A stretch of DNA of 64,000 bases from the NCBI GenBank assembly GCA_964019055.1, contig OZ025211.1:7504400-7568399 (forward strand), given 5' to 3'. A program made the translations under genes and the position numbers. The notes beneath the pieces were generated by a model. It saw nothing but the letters and a program-made list of their open reading frames with translations, was not told where the DNA came from and made no database searches. This DNA is from Anthopleura xanthogrammica. Lineage: Eukaryota; Cnidaria; Anthozoa; Actiniaria; Actiniidae. Numbering within the stretch: the stretch's first letter is position 1; every line of letters starts with the position of its first letter. This document shows positions 1 to 26,632 of this stretch, one piece after another.

Positions 1-109
1 CATCAGCAGGGAATTTCCACTAAAATCAAATAATAACGAAAACAGTTTAACGGGACCTTTTAAATATTCAAGATTGGTAAAGTACTTAACTTTAACTAAA
101 ACATATTTT

Positions 110-419
110 AACTTCTCGATTTCGGTCCAAAACCTACCACTCGCTTTATTATATCATGGCCTTTGATTATCCTTGGGTCTGAGCAAACCTTTGGATTATC
201 ATTCCTGCGGATTCTGTGTGTATTTGTTAAAACTTCCTGGTTCAGACTCCGACGAAGTCGTCGTCCTTCGTGTTGATGTGTTGAAAACAGCCCTTTGTCT
301 CCAGCTTTCGGTGCTTCAAAAATATCCTTGACACGCAAATTTGCAGGATATTTGATGTCTGCAACAGCGATAGACAGTTGTAGTACCAAAAGGCAAAGCT
401 TTATAACATTTGAAGCCAT
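110..419 (-). CDS. Putative secreted dibasic-rich precursor (hypothetical, may be a 5' exon)
   Basis: The ATG at 419-417 opens a 103-codon frame that stops at 110-108. The first ~20 residues form a signal peptide (MASNVIKLCLLVLQLSIAVA). The rest is basic, with three candidate furin or prohormone-convertase sites (RRLRR, RIRR, IIKR) and a single cysteine after the signal peptide. That layout suggests a processed peptide or the propeptide of a larger secreted protein. A usable splice donor (GTG|GTAGGT) lies just after IIKR, so the last ten codons may be intron read-through and the gene may continue left of the window. I recognise no family. Its 5' end faces the ALDH1L gene 1.3 kb away on the other strand (head to head). 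The signal peptide and the ATG are seen; secretion and processing are inferred. Confidence 0.4.
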
Positions 420-1705
420 TCTTTGAGGGTTTTTTTCCTGCTCACGAGAAAGTCATACTTTGCATTTGTTTGCTTTATTTTGTGAAACTGCGCTGTAAGG
501 TGGATTCTAATTATGTGCATAAATTAACACAGCCCACTGCTGACCGGGTAAACTGCCTCAATTACCACAGGAAGCCCAATCAATTCACAGTAGTTGCTTT
601 CCAAGGAACCAAAGAAAGCCACTGCAGCAACAGAGCTAGGTTTTGGTAAGTCGTTTGGTTTCATACGCTTGTACTAAATCTAAAGGCTGTTTTGCGTATG
701 TATCTATCTTTCCGCATTTACTCACCAATGTCTCGTATGATGATTATTTACCCCTTATTCTTTACCGTGCCGTGCTGGAGTGTGGTTCAAATTTAATTTC
801 CTTTCCTCTAGCTTCATCATAGGAGCATTGAGCATTGCGACTTTGGGTCTTTAATAGATCAAGGCGATTGGATTTCATTCTAAAGTTTTTAATACTGCTG
901 CGCGTTGCATATTAAAATATGTAGATGTTTGTATGTCTTGTATGGCGCATTTCTATAAACCACAATGCGCCTTACATAAGTGAAAGTCTAAATACTAGTA
1001 TATGTCCATCTATTATTAGCCATGAGCTGGAGAGGAGGAGTCTGTCTTTGTAGTCAGCCTGTAACCCCGACTCCAACGTCCAACGTCCAACGTCCATGTT
1101 TATATAGTAAATGCTTTTGCTTCTAGGTGAGGTCACGTGATTGTAAATAATAGATCGGGGTGCCACTGAGATCTGATCAGTTGCGCGTCGACTGTTTCAA
1201 AATCACGCCATCGCGAGAGCTTGCAAAGGTAAATATGTCCCATACGATCATATAGTTTCGTTATTCAACGTATGTACGGTAGCTTTGAATTGTTATTTCG
1301 TCGAGTTATTGTCCTTGTCAAATCCCATATTGTTTCTTGGACGATGAAAGCTTCCTGATGAAAGCGAAAGAACGTTTAATAATAATTGCTTTTTTTTTTT
1401 TAATTCACGTGAATTTTTACTCTCCTAAGACTAAGGTAAACTGTTTGTTTAGTATTAACATCATTTGTATTTTCTTGATTTGTTACGAGATTTTTCTTTC
1501 CAATATATAAATGATACGTGTTCTAAAGGGTGCACACGGTGCACACCACCTACACACCTCCATTTAAAAACAAGTTTAACAGGTATTCCATTCTAACGGC
1601 TCTTTTGATTGGCTCAAATCCCAACCTTGTTTGTTCGCTGCCATCTTGTACTCGAACCAGTCAAAATATCTCCATGAGAAATTAAAATCAAGCGAGTGTT
1701 GCATT
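420..1705. other. Intergenic, head-to-head spacer and ALDH1L upstream region
   Basis: No convincing coding exon is seen on either strand. It should hold the promoters of both flanking genes. Near 1233 there is a donor-like AAAG|GTAAAT and near 1580 an acceptor-like TTTAACAG, so a non-coding first exon for ALDH1L is possible but unproven. A short CAACGTC triplication sits near 1075-1096 and an E-box (CACGTG) near 1133. Confidence 0.4.
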
Positions 1706-16100
<14,395 letters not shown>

Positions 16101-17863
16101 TCCCAATAATATATCCCCAACTGCCTGATAACTGGGCCTACAATGGTTCGCCAGCTACAAGAGGTTTTTTCTGTCCTTTGCTAAAACATGACGTAGGTCA
16201 AAGTTCATTCCATACCCAAGTGCATTATGGGTCAGAACCCTACATCTGTAAACTGTTGTCAGTCTTTCCCCAATTCAATCGCGCTCAATGTTTTTCCATC
16301 TCCGATCTCTTTCCTTTTGTTTCCTTTTCACAGAAAACCTTTTGCTAGAAATTTTAAGCCTGAGGCCAGGTTGACGCCAATATATTTTTTACTTCTTTTA
16401 GGTGAAAACGTTTATTTTTTTAGTGTAAGATCGGAAAGCCTTCAATATTGATACTAGACCAGGTTTGGAATGATTGTGATAAAAACGTACTTCAAGTGCT
16501 GTACCGTGGCTTTGACGGTGAATTTCCCATTCATTCTGATTGGTCAACGGTGCGGCATTCTGCACTTTGATTGGCCCAGCTCCTTGTACTCTAAACTCTC
16601 CTACTCGTCAATATCTGCTTTTGAAAATACGGCTATATATTATCGGTCTTACTGCTCGTGTCCACTTACATTTTGTAGATCCCTTTGTTTTCAGTGTCTC
16701 CACGATTATATATTACAAAAAAAAAAAAAAAACACTGATAAAAGGCTCAAATTCCTAACAAATTTAGGCACCCTCATTGCTATTCGGATAGATTATTTAA
16801 CTAACATCTTTATATTCCATACTATAGTTGATTTATATTGTATATTATCTTGATATATAACGAGAAATGCACCGAGATGTTTGATAAGATGTTTGATAAA
16901 TCACTTGCAAAATTATTAGGAGCCCAGTTTTTATGAGGAAGGTTGAAGCTACTGCTAAGGCTCACTCTTGTTTTTGGGATCTCCTTGGACAAGGAAAACA
17001 AAGACTTGTCCTAAGCACGAAAGTCACCCTACTTTCATATGTAAGCGGGAAAGAATAAGATACCTCGCGTTTTTCCTCAGAATATGGTTGGGACTAGCGT
17101 TTTCTTAGCCAAAGGACGTCTGTTTTCCCAGGCTAGCGTTTTCTTGGTCTTATATTTAAAATAATTTTGAAAGTGATCTATGTAGAAAAATGAAAGCTTT
17201 ACTCTGAGGTAGAAAGACAAAGAAGCCTTGATGCCCCAGTAATGATGCCGAGTTCTTTGGCTAAAAGTATTTTAGCCCGTAACATTTTAATTACCTCGTC
17301 TAAAGGTGCGGTAATAAGGACAACAAAACCTTAGAACATTTCGCGTTTGTTTTTGTTGTTGTTGCGCTACAAATTGCGGTACCAGTGCTGCTCGTGTTAC
17401 AACTTCTACTTCGTGCAAGAAGGAAAACTTGTTTCGCGCAGTTTGTCAAACATACAAAATATCGATCGACTACGGTTTGTTGCAGATTGAAGAATAAATG
17501 TTTTCCGTATTTGTACCACCAAGCATACAACTATTTTTTTCTGTTAAAAAAAGTATATAGAACTTTTTGTGCACATGGTAATAAGATCATTATTCAGCAT
17601 GTTGAAGGATTCTGTTTCACGTATCACCGTACCTCGGCTTGATGAACGTTGAAAAGCTGCTTTATTTTTCTAATGTATGAATGATTTCTGGAGTTAACAA
17701 CGTTGATTTAGATATTAATATGTCAGTTGTGCTGTTTATATATTTAAGTGACAGTTATCGTATGTAGAAAGAGTAAGGTTGAACTTCTCATACTGATATT
17801 TGTTTAGTGAAAAACGTTCTTGTAATTAACAAATTGACTTCTACTTTCCTCTCATAGCAGACT

Positions 17864-17996
17864 TTATAGACACGTTCCACGTGACGTCAAAGCAGCTTAA
17901 TTTTGAGGACAAAACAAAAGAATTTCAATCTCCTGAGAATTGGAACCTATTGTTTTGTCTCAAAATTGAGCTTTGACGTCACGTGAAAGGGGTCTA
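17864..17996. mobile_element. Palindromic MITE, family A, copy 4
   Basis: Ends TATAGACACGTTCCACGTGA and CACGTGAAAGGGGTCTATTC. In this copy both arms end with CACGTGACGTCAAAG, so the two halves are almost exact mirror images and each holds an E-box fused to a CRE-like TGACGTCA. Confidence 0.8.
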
Positions 17997-18603
17997 TTCA
18001 GACTTGAGCTTCAACCAATCCGGAAACCCTGCCCTGAGCTCGTGTAGGAGCACGAGCAATTACTCATGATAGATTTTATTTTAATCACTGATTCTGCCAG
18101 TGGCTGTGGGCTCCCTGTGATACTTTGTTGGCAATGGCATGATGCTCTCGGCCAGTGAAGTGCGACTTTTTATGTCATCTCGCAGTTCTCAAAAGTTGCG
18201 CGCAACGAATTTCACAGCGGAATGTGTGCGAAAGAATCTCTAAGGTTTCTGTAAATAGCATGTCTTCCAAGTGATAGATCCAACTACTGCAATGCTTGAA
18301 GATTGCGTGTGTGGGCCAGAAAAATCCCCAGCTGTGACACACTCTAAAATCCTTGCCCTTCACCGTAGTGCGAAGCGCATTTCATATTGATGGGTTGCCT
18401 GTAGCCTAGGACAACGTTGCCAAAAAATCATGGTATAGTCTATTCTTGAATCATCGGGCTGTTGTTTATCAAAGATGAAAAATAGGAAGTAGAACAAACA
18501 CAGCTCCAAACACTTTGGCAGTTAATTGCGTTATTCCCGATTCGCAAATCAAAAAGAGAATTTTCGTCATAATTCAAAGCCATAACAATTTTGACATTTG
18601 GGT

Positions 18604-18779
18604 ATAAGCCAGTTCAAAGTTTAAGAATCGTTTTCAGTGCGCATGCGATTTTATCCCGAATTTCTCACATTCTTTTGTTTAATTAAAAACAAAAGAAGGT
18701 TTAAACAAAAGAAGGTGAGAAATTTGGGATAAAATCGCATGCGCACTGAAAACGATTGTTAAACTTTGAACTGGCTTAT
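18604..18779. repeat. Large near-perfect palindrome
   Basis: The left arm (18604-18675) starts AAGCCAGTTCAAAGTTTAAG and includes GTGCGCATGCGATTTTATCC. The right arm (about 18705-18779) is its reverse complement, with one or two mismatches. The loop holds two copies of AAACAAAAGAAGGT. It abuts the family A MITE that starts at 18777. Confidence 0.75.
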
Positions 18780-18920
18780 AGACCCCTTGCACGTGACGTC
18801 AGAGCAGCTCAATTTGGAGGGCAAAACAAAAGGATGTTAATCTCCTGAGAATCGGAACCTATTGTTTTGCCCTCCAAATTGAGCTGCATTCGAATTCCGA
18901 CGTGCTGCAAGGGGTCTATA
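18777..18920. mobile_element. Palindromic MITE, family A, copy 5 (best full-length copy)
   Basis: Ends TATAGACCCCTTGCACGTGA and GACGTGCTGCAAGGGGTCTATA are complementary over the outer TATAGACCCCTTGCA. Both arms contain AGCTCAATTTGGAGGGC around AATCTCCTGAGAATCGG. This copy best defines the terminal sequence. Confidence 0.85.
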
Positions 18921-19144
18921 TTCTAGTTTCCTTAACGTTGCCAAGGCAACGGACTCGCTTATTCCTGCTTGTCGACTGCCTTGTCACATGATCTAAAACC
19001 ACCAATGGGGATTAACTTACAGCTATAGTAAATAAGGTCATAAGCCAACTTCTAAGAATTTTGCCTCCGGTATTTTTCGGAAATTGAAACAATTCATTCA
19101 CTAGAAATCGAAACAAACTTCGCGGATGCTACTAGAATAAGAGA

Positions 19145-22100
19145 ATGTTCTCGATAGCGTTCTTGGTAGCATTCAATGTCGTTTTGCGGCCTTGTTTTTC
19201 AATAGAAATGAACGTAACCCGTTCACCGCAGGACACTTTTTCAGTCAATAACTGTACTTCGTGTGCCAGGTTCAATCAAGCGACGTGCTTAGAAGAAGGC
19301 GTCTGTCAGTGTCCCACAGTGAAATCCACATTCTTTATCTACAAACAACGATGTGAATCCCTTTCTAGTTTAATAAATGGTAAGTGTACTGAAATTCGTG
19401 TAGTACCACATTTAAACCAGTTATATTACTATGCTTCGAGTCGTGTATGTTCACATTCAGAACGCGCGAACGACGTGAAAGTGCCATTGTTTCTTGCAAT
19501 GTAAGAAGAAATCGTGAAATTTTTGCAACAAAATTGAAACAGGCTTTTGAATGCCTCGGGAAACTGATTCAAGGTTGTTCTTCAGTCTTAAACTTTAAGA
19601 GTTTAAATTATTCCATGGCCAAATTCAATTATATAATACCATGAAATGACACTTAAGGCTTCAAGCGTGTTTATCTAAGATTATTATGTGTTTGTTTAGT
19701 CAAGTTTATCACACTGAACTGCCTGAATGAATTAGTGTCTCAAGTGAATTTTTATTCCAACGCTTTCACAAGCAATAAAAATAGATTTTGATATTAGTAT
19801 TAACAACAATTCCGTCTTGGAATTATAAACATTATCCCCTCCATTGCGTGACAAAAATGTCAAAATCCAATTGTCCTGTTGGTTCTCGTTCTTTTAAAAT
19901 AGAAACGCCTTTCATTGCTTACAAAACTTCTCAAAGAATCTCTAAGATTATGTAAAGAAGTTTAAAAAAGTAGATTTGTGTTAACTTTTGGGTAGAGGGT
20001 AGGGGGTAGAGGGTAGGGGTCAGATGTACTAGACACGGCATCGACTTCCCACAAGTCGACTGGTTCACGGTAAATTTCCGAGAAAACGAGTGTACTGACG
20101 AAGTTTTGTGAGTGACAGGACCGCAAGTGCTCAACTACTCTGTCCCTAGCTCCAGCCAATAATAAAAAAGCGGGGATGGATCGTTTTAGACACTAGTACT
20201 GGACATAAATTAAAGTGATTGTAAATTGTTCATCGCAGAGCATAGTTGTGACCTCATTCGTGTTGATATTTACCACGAACTCTGCTGATTCAATTCTTGA
20301 CCCAATCCGCTATACGGCAGTTTATTATTGTCACAGTTTTTGCATCGTGTGTTCTTGATAAATGGAAGCCCTTGATTATTTTTTCAATCGACCCCTTTCA
20401 CGTGACGTCAAAGCAGCTCAATTTGGAGGACGAAACAAAAGAATCCCAATTTCCTGAGAATTAGAACCTATTGTTTTGTCCTCCAAATTGAGCTGCATTC
20501 CGACTTGCTGCAAGGGGTCTAGATATTGCCATAATTTATCGAAACTTCTTTCAGATCAAGACTGCTTGCGCTGGCCTCGTGGCAAGAATCACCTTAGACT
20601 GACTGATCTTACTTCTAATTCTTCCTGGACATTTCATACAACATTCAGCTGGTGTAGTGTGCCTCTCGGGAGAACATTCGAGTATCTGGGACGTCAAGGA
20701 AAATGGATGACACACAGATTGCAAGGTATTGGAAGTTTTCAAAGTGGTCCAATAACAGAACCCTGCTGCCATCCTGTCTCTATTATCCTGTAACTAGGAC
20801 TTACCTCAATAACTTAGCTTATCAAACATGAGAAATAAATGATGTGATTAATCATCACCATCATCATCACCTTCATCATCACCATCCTCCTCCTCCTCCT
20901 CCTCCTCCTCCTCCTCCTCCTCCTCCTCATCCTCCTCCTCCTCCTCCTCATCCTCCTCCTCCTCCTCCTCCTCCTCCTCCTCCTCCTCATCATCATCATC
21001 ATCATCACCATCCTTATTATCATTATCATCCATTCCAACTCCTCATCTCTTTGATTCCGCAGGTGATGGTCGTGTTTTTGTCGTAGAGAAGAAAGCCTCC
21101 AGCCCGCGGCGAAGGATGGTTTTAAAGGTTTGTTTTCTAATCATTGCACTTGACAGACAGAAGTGCTCGGGATGTGATCTTCACATTCGTACGAAATCTG
21201 CTCTAGGTATATTCAGGTAGATAGGTATATTCAGGTAGATAGGTATATTCAGGTAGATAGGTATATTCAGGTAGATAGGTATATTCAGGTAGATAGGTAT
21301 ATTCAGGTAGATAGGTATATTCAGGTAGATAGGTATATTCAGGTAGATAGGTATATTCAGGTAGATAGGTATATTCAGGTAGATAGGTATTCACACGGCC
21401 AAGCGACAGGGGCGTGGTCAGACCTGACACTTTGGAGCCTAATTTGAGGGGGAAGGAGAGGCGCAATTAAAAAAAATATTTGATTCTTATTCTACACTAT
21501 ATAAATATGTAAAAACGACAAAAAAATTCTAGGTCTGATATATCACAAGGTATTTATTTCCACGCAGATTTTAGGAAACAACGACTTGGTATCATTTGCT
21601 GGTCGGATAATTCGAGTCAATCTTCTGTGTAAAGGATCTGAAGAAGAAGCGAAGAGTTGTCTGATCCTGAAAGCAAAAGGAACAATATCAAGTAAGATTA
21701 CGTCATGTACCAGGATCTTTTAACTAGCTAAAGTAAAATTTAAAATAGCTGTCTGTGTAACGGCACGATGCAGTCAAGCTAAGGCACTGAAGACATCCTT
21801 TAAACCAGTCACATTGCACTGCCCGAGATGGCTGCTGAGCTAATGAAATGCTAGGGCAGGCTGCCTTGAGGATAGCGGCACAGTGAATTTTTCTTGAGGT
21901 TGTATTTTACTTTCAACATTTTAAGTTAATGCTTTTATTATTCGTATCACCACAGCAACGGGAATCGTGAGCCCATCCCAGAGTAGTGTTCCAACGATTC
22001 AACATGGCGACCTTAGAACTACACGAGCAGCCACCAGTGAAAGATTTAAAAGAACTGAAACCAAAGAACCAAGCACACCAAGAATTCATTATATAGGGTC

Positions 22101-25100
22101 TCAAAGCACGGTAAGTGGAAATATCCAACATGTGTCACTCCTTCATTTTCCCATATTCTAGTAAAAAAGGTTTTGCAAGCAGGTTTTGGAAAGCACGTTT
22201 GGTGTGTGCTGCTAATGCGCACTGTAATCTTGAGTTCGATCTCCGGACTACCCAATATATGCGAGTAGAGTTGCTTGTCGATTCTCCCCTGTGTTTCAAG
22301 GACTTTTCTCCGGATTCTCCGGTTTTCCACCCTCCGCAAAAAATCTGCTTCTATATTCCACATTGATAAGGCGTCGAACGCTTACGCATGAGCCGCTGGC
22401 TTGTTATGATAATGGAAGACTGAGCAATCACTACTGTTTCTTCGACAAAAAAGGTATTAGATTCTCTCCCGCATTCCTTGTTAAATTGCAGCGAGGCTAG
22501 CTATCAGTATCTTTAATTTCTTTCACCAGTGTTTCGCCACTGTATTATTCTAATTCCAGCCCCGCTTCACGCCTACTCCCAGTAACTCCACCGTGGTAAC
22601 CATAGCACATATCAACGGTGCTGTCTCCGTAGACAAAACCAACAAGAAAGACGATACAGTCGTTGTTGCAGTCATATCTGTACTGGGGGCCATTGCATGT
22701 GTATTATTTATTGGCGCACTCTTTGCTTGGTTTGTCATCAAGTATTACAAAGGATTCAGGTAACGTTGATTGGACTTTAAAGCTATGTACGGAGACACGT
22801 AGATGAGAAGTAAGGCACTAGGCCGGAAACACGGTGGAACATTGTGCGCTATTTTAGCAGGTAATGTTGCTATAGTAAAAAACTGGCCTACTTCATCAAC
22901 ATTGCCTGCAATATTGCGCGCAATGTTCCACCGTGCTTCCGTGCCTTAAAGCTGTGAGTTGGTGCTTCTAAAACTTCGAATCGATGAATATGGACTTTAA
23001 TTAGAAAAGGAGTTTTGTGGAATGCCATGTAAATAGAGCAGATTTTGTATGAATGTGAACTAAGTCAAGGCACGGTTACGGTGCGGCGCAGACACCGCAC
23101 CGAATGTTAAATGTTTTCATATACACAGCACGGTGCTGACACGGTTACGAAATTCATAGTCATACGAAAACTGCTCTATACGTCACGGCAAGTTGATGCA
23201 GGCAAGTTACTGGGTTTGCTGGTCATAGCAAGGGGTTAATCATCTACGGTCTAGGGGCCGACTTACCTCTCCCTTAGGCTTCGGCCAAGCTTCCTGATCC
23301 GTCTGTAAATAAACTAAAAAGACTAATAAAAGATGAAAAGTAAAAGGCAACACTCTGCTGTTGTTTGATTTCTTACAGGCCTCAAGAGCAAAGAAACACT
23401 CCCGAGTCTCTTGGTAAGTGGGTTTGATTCTTTTTTCATGATTTGCCGGCCTTTTTATTGATCCAAATTTTAATGTTCTAACAGTTTATTTTTGTTATAA
23501 TTTCTTAGTGATCAACAGCAATCACGATATGCAGGTTAGTAATATTTTTTCTATCACAAGGGTTTACTTTGACGATGCTTTCCAACCAGAACAAAATATT
23601 AATTTTCAAACTCTCAATTCTATCAATCTTTGGTCTGATATGAGTCCAGATATGCAAAGTTATTTTCAGCTCGAATTTGAATCTAGCGGGTTAGGTTTTG
23701 CATTATTCTTAATTTCCAAATGAAGGGAATTAAATTTTAAGTTTATGTGATTCTTGTAAGTTTCATGAAGTGAAATAGATAAGATTATAATGTAGTTGAT
23801 ATATTTTTTTATCTGTCGTTTTACCAGAACACAATTGCAATGGCAACAATGACAACTGTTGGACGACTTTCTGAACCAGTTTACAGTGAATTACCTGATG
23901 TAGTGGAATCTGCGAACCGGAATTGTGGTCCTGCAGGTGAGGAAAACCAGCCGTCACCACCACCACCAGCATCTACCACTAACATTCATCAATATCATCA
24001 TGTATCGCCATCATCAAGCGTATCATTATTCATCATGTATCATCATCATCACAATCATCATCATGTATCATCATCATCACAATCATCATCATGTATCATC
24101 ATCATCACCACCACCATCATCATCATCATGTATCATCATCATCACCACCACCATCATCATGTATCATCATCATAATAATCATCATCACTATAAACATGTA
24201 TCATCATCATATCATCATCATCATCATGATGTATCAGCATCGTGTATTATTATAATCTATCAACACGTCAACGTGTATCACCACCCAACAGCCTCGCTTG
24301 CTTGTCTTTAAAACGACATAGTGAACTGCAGGTACAAATGTAATCGCACCTCAGCGTTATTTGATCATTCTCTACTTGTTTTCATTTTCACAGATAGTTC
24401 ACTTCCCGTTGACAATGAGGACGACTTTTTCATCATCAGAAACCCCCTACAATACAACACATTACCATTACCAAGAGGTCGAAATCTCACAGATCCTCTT
24501 CCAGCTACCCCTCCAGGTAGATCCAAAACACCTGACATGCGAATGACACACAGAACAACCAGCACAGCAGATCCTAACGCCACTAAAACTGCTCAGTTTC
24601 TTACGGAAGTCGGTAAAAATTTAAGCGTACAAATTCCTGTCTTCCAAAATTTATCAAGACGCAAGAGAAGTTCCACGGATGTTGACTGTGATGGTGTTTT
24701 CTTTGAGAATTTTCTCGCCAAAGGTTTGGTGGTGGATTTGGTGGTGGATTTGGTGGACGGTGGAGAAGAGAAGCCCATGAGTAAGAGTACGCAGTCTATT
24801 TATGAAGACCTTAGCGAGACAAGCAAGGAAAGCAGAATATCTGTTTATGAACCTTTGGAGAAAGCCACACTTCAGGTGAACGTTTGTGGGCAAAAGATCC
24901 TAGCTTTTTTGTTTATGCCTGACATTTTTATGATTTTATGTGAGAAAAGATGTGTTATGTAGAAACGATCATTATTGTATGATGAGAGAGCAGCCAAGTG
25001 TTGCTTAAAGGATAAATGCACTGTTAAGGCCGATTTACACAGTACAACTTTTGCTTACAACACGAATTGCTTCGTGTAAATCAACCTACAACTGTTGTGT

Positions 25101-26632
25101 ACGACAAGAACAAAGTTGTAGTAAGTTGTAGAGTTGATTTACACGAAGCAATTGGTGATGTAAGCGTGGCGTAAGCGTGGCGTAAGCAGATTGCATGCAG
25201 CAGTTGTAAACAAAAGTTGTACCGTGTAAATCGGCCTTTAAGCAAATGGGCTACCTTGCCGTGCCTTGCCGTGCCTTGCCGTGCCTTGCCGTGCCTTGCC
25301 GTGCCTTGCCGTGCCTTGCCGTGCCTTGCCGTGCCGTCTCAGACATGCTTTAACTTTAAAGGTGCCATTGCATAGAGCAGATTTAGTGTTGTGTATATTC
25401 AAGGTTACGGTACAGAAATAAAATAGCGACATCCTTTCAACCATTCACAGCGCGCGAGATCACTGCCCAGCCAATATAGAAATACTCAGACAAGGGAACA
25501 CATTGATCAAGGCACGCCACGCGTTTGTGCTGTCAGCTACTCAAAGTCATACGAAATTCGAACTCGTTCTCAGCAAGCATTCGTTCTCAATCTCGACATT
25601 CAACATTCAGTGCGCAGATTCAACTGAAGTTTTTTCTTTCCACTTTTTAGCCCCCATATGTACGACAAACAACACTGGAAAGAATCAACAACCAAGTGTG
25701 TTTAGAAGAAGATTCAGGTAATTCTTGGCCTGCCTCGGATAGTTACCGATATTTTCTTCCCCCTATTTACTATAAACGAAACTCTGTACTGCAGACACCT
25801 GTATTAAGCGAACACCATGAAAAGTACAATAGAGGTATCGCTGTACCACTTTACTCTTGCAAGGCACAGTTAACTTTTCAAGCGATTAATCTATTCTTGA
25901 TAACAGTGGCTTTGTTGCAATGCAAAATTTGTTGCTTAACCCGGCAAGAGACTATGCATAAAGGACTCCTTCACTTGTGTAAAATCTGATTGCGTTGCGA
26001 GATAAGGTTAATTTATGGCAACTTTTCTCGTATAAAAAACAGACTTGCTTTCTAGTCTTGGACCTGAAACTTAGTTCTGTCACAAAAGGAAGTTTTCCAC
26101 AAACTGCGTGAAGTAACATCCTTAATGAAAATCTCACAACACCATTGCACAAAAGTATCAAAAAGTTCACTACCGTTTAAGTGGGCCTTTTTTAAGAGTG
26201 TTTTATTTCGTTGTAGCACCTGAATATCATGTCCTTGAACCATCGCCTGAACACGATACACACGACTTCTCTCCTACTAACGAGCAAGTGGATTTAGAAA
26301 AACTCGATCCAAACAACAAAGACATCAGAGGGACCTTATCCGTTGGTGAAGATATTAGGGGCCCCTATTCACTTCCTATGACTGAACACCACGTTCAGGA
26401 AGGACCAAATAAAGATAGGGACCAAGGTTGTTCTAATCAGGGACTTGAATTTGAGGATGAGTCTACGGTGGACAAGAAAACTGCCCAAGCTTCGGGGAAA
26501 ATATTTAAAGACAATCAAAGCATTCAGCTAAATGAACCGAAGGATGGTTGCTCACATGGACACAGTCATGGTCGTAGAAGAACTTCAGAACAAGTATATT
26601 TGCGACCAAGGTCTAAAAGTTCGGAGTTTTGA
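19145..26632 (+). CDS. Single-pass membrane protein with ITIM/ITAM-like cytoplasmic tail (unknown family)
   Basis: Twelve exons join with consistent phases: 19145-19379, 20555-20725, 21063-21127, 21568-21691, 21956-22110, 22560-22759, 23379-23413, 23509-23534, 23828-23936, 24394-24875, 25651-25717, 26217-26632. The product is 694 aa. Residues 1 to about 20 are a signal peptide. Residues 37-82 hold seven cysteines (C37, 40, 48, 54, 56, 70, 82), EGF-like in density but not a clear EGF. A Ser/Thr/Pro-rich juxtamembrane stalk follows (about 220-280). One transmembrane helix lies at about 284-310, followed by KYYKGFR as stop-transfer. The ~380-residue tail has LQYNTL (Y394), SIYEDL (Y510) and SVYEPL (Y525), each fitting [SIVL]xYxx[ILV]. 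The last two are separated by 11 residues (L513 to Y525), inside the loose ITAM range. PVYSEL (Y356) and EYHVL (Y560) are further Yxx[L] sites. It ends with a His/Gly/Ser patch and basic residues. The function is unknown; a signalling receptor is inferred from architecture only. Confidence 0.78.
20389..20522. mobile_element. Palindromic MITE, family A, copy 6 (membrane-protein gene intron 1)
   Basis: Ends ATCGACCCCTTTCACGTGAC and CTTGCTGCAAGGGGTCTAGA, with arms AGCTCAATTTGGAGGAC. The right end lies only about 30 bases before the acceptor of exon 2. Confidence 0.8.
20884..21008 (+). repeat. TCC/TCA microsatellite (membrane-protein gene intron 2)
   Basis: About 120 bases of CTC repeats with a few CAT units follow an ATC-rich lead. 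It lies about 50 bases upstream of exon 3. Frames through it are low-complexity artefacts. Confidence 0.9.
21205..21390 (+). repeat. 18-bp minisatellite, about 10 copies (membrane-protein gene intron 3)
   Basis: The unit AGGTATATTCAGGTAGAT repeats without a visible mismatch for about 10.3 copies. Perfect identity suggests very recent expansion or homogenisation. Confidence 0.95.
22812..22950. repeat. Foldback element (membrane-protein gene intron 6)
   Basis: The left arm GGAAACACGGTGGAACATTG pairs with the right arm CAATGTTCCACCGTGCTTCC; the outer AAGGCAC and GTGCCTT also pair. The middle contains TTGCCTGCAATATTGCGCGC. It is a probable MITE. Confidence 0.6.
23034..23180. mobile_element. Foldback element, family B, copy 2 (membrane-protein gene intron 6)
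   Basis: The left end TAGAGCAGATTTTGTATGAA pairs with the right end GTCATACGAAAACTGCTCTA. The interior GAATGTTAAATGTTTTCAT matches the copy at 8066-8233. Confidence 0.7.
23985..24240 (+). repeat. ATC/ATG compound microsatellite (membrane-protein gene intron 9)
   Basis: ATCATC and ATCACC runs are broken at intervals by TGTATC, giving a higher-order pattern of about 30-45 bases. Ser-, Ile- and His-rich open frames across it are artefacts. Confidence 0.9.
25024..25241. mobile_element. Palindromic element with TTAAGGCCGATTTACAC ends (membrane-protein gene intron 10)
   Basis: The left end TTAAGGCCGATTTACACAGT pairs with the right end ACCGTGTAAATCGGCCTTTA. Subterminal ACAACTTTTG and CAAAAGTTGT also pair, as do GAATTGCTTCGTGTAAATCA and TGATTTACACGAAGCAATTG inside. 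It is a nested palindrome of about 218 bp with no ORF, a MITE by structure. Confidence 0.75.
25254..25336 (+). repeat. 10-bp minisatellite CCTTGCCGTG, about 8 copies
   Basis: Exact tandem copies of CCTTGCCGTG lie just downstream of the palindromic element in the same intron. Similar GCACGGCAAGG strings occur singly near 35925 and 15670. Confidence 0.95.

Larger units (their letters stand above)
16101..19144. other. Intergenic between ALDH1L and the membrane-protein gene
   Basis: No supported exon is seen. A long ALDH1L 3' UTR may occupy the first part; an AATAAA occurs only at about 17493. It also holds two family A MITEs (17864-17996, 18777-18920) and a large palindrome (18604-18779). An inverted-CCAAT context (ACCAATGG near 19001) and an A/T-rich TATAGTAAATAA near 19025 lie about 120 bp upstream of the next start codon, possible but weak promoter elements. 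Confidence 0.5.

Noticed and set aside
21203..21466. Repeat peptide YLPEYT on the minus strand
   Set aside because: The 18-bp minisatellite is a multiple of three, so any frame stays open; it lies in an intron.
25238..25444. Repeat peptide rich in KARQGTARHG
   Set aside because: Translation of the CCTTGCCGTG minisatellite inside an intron.
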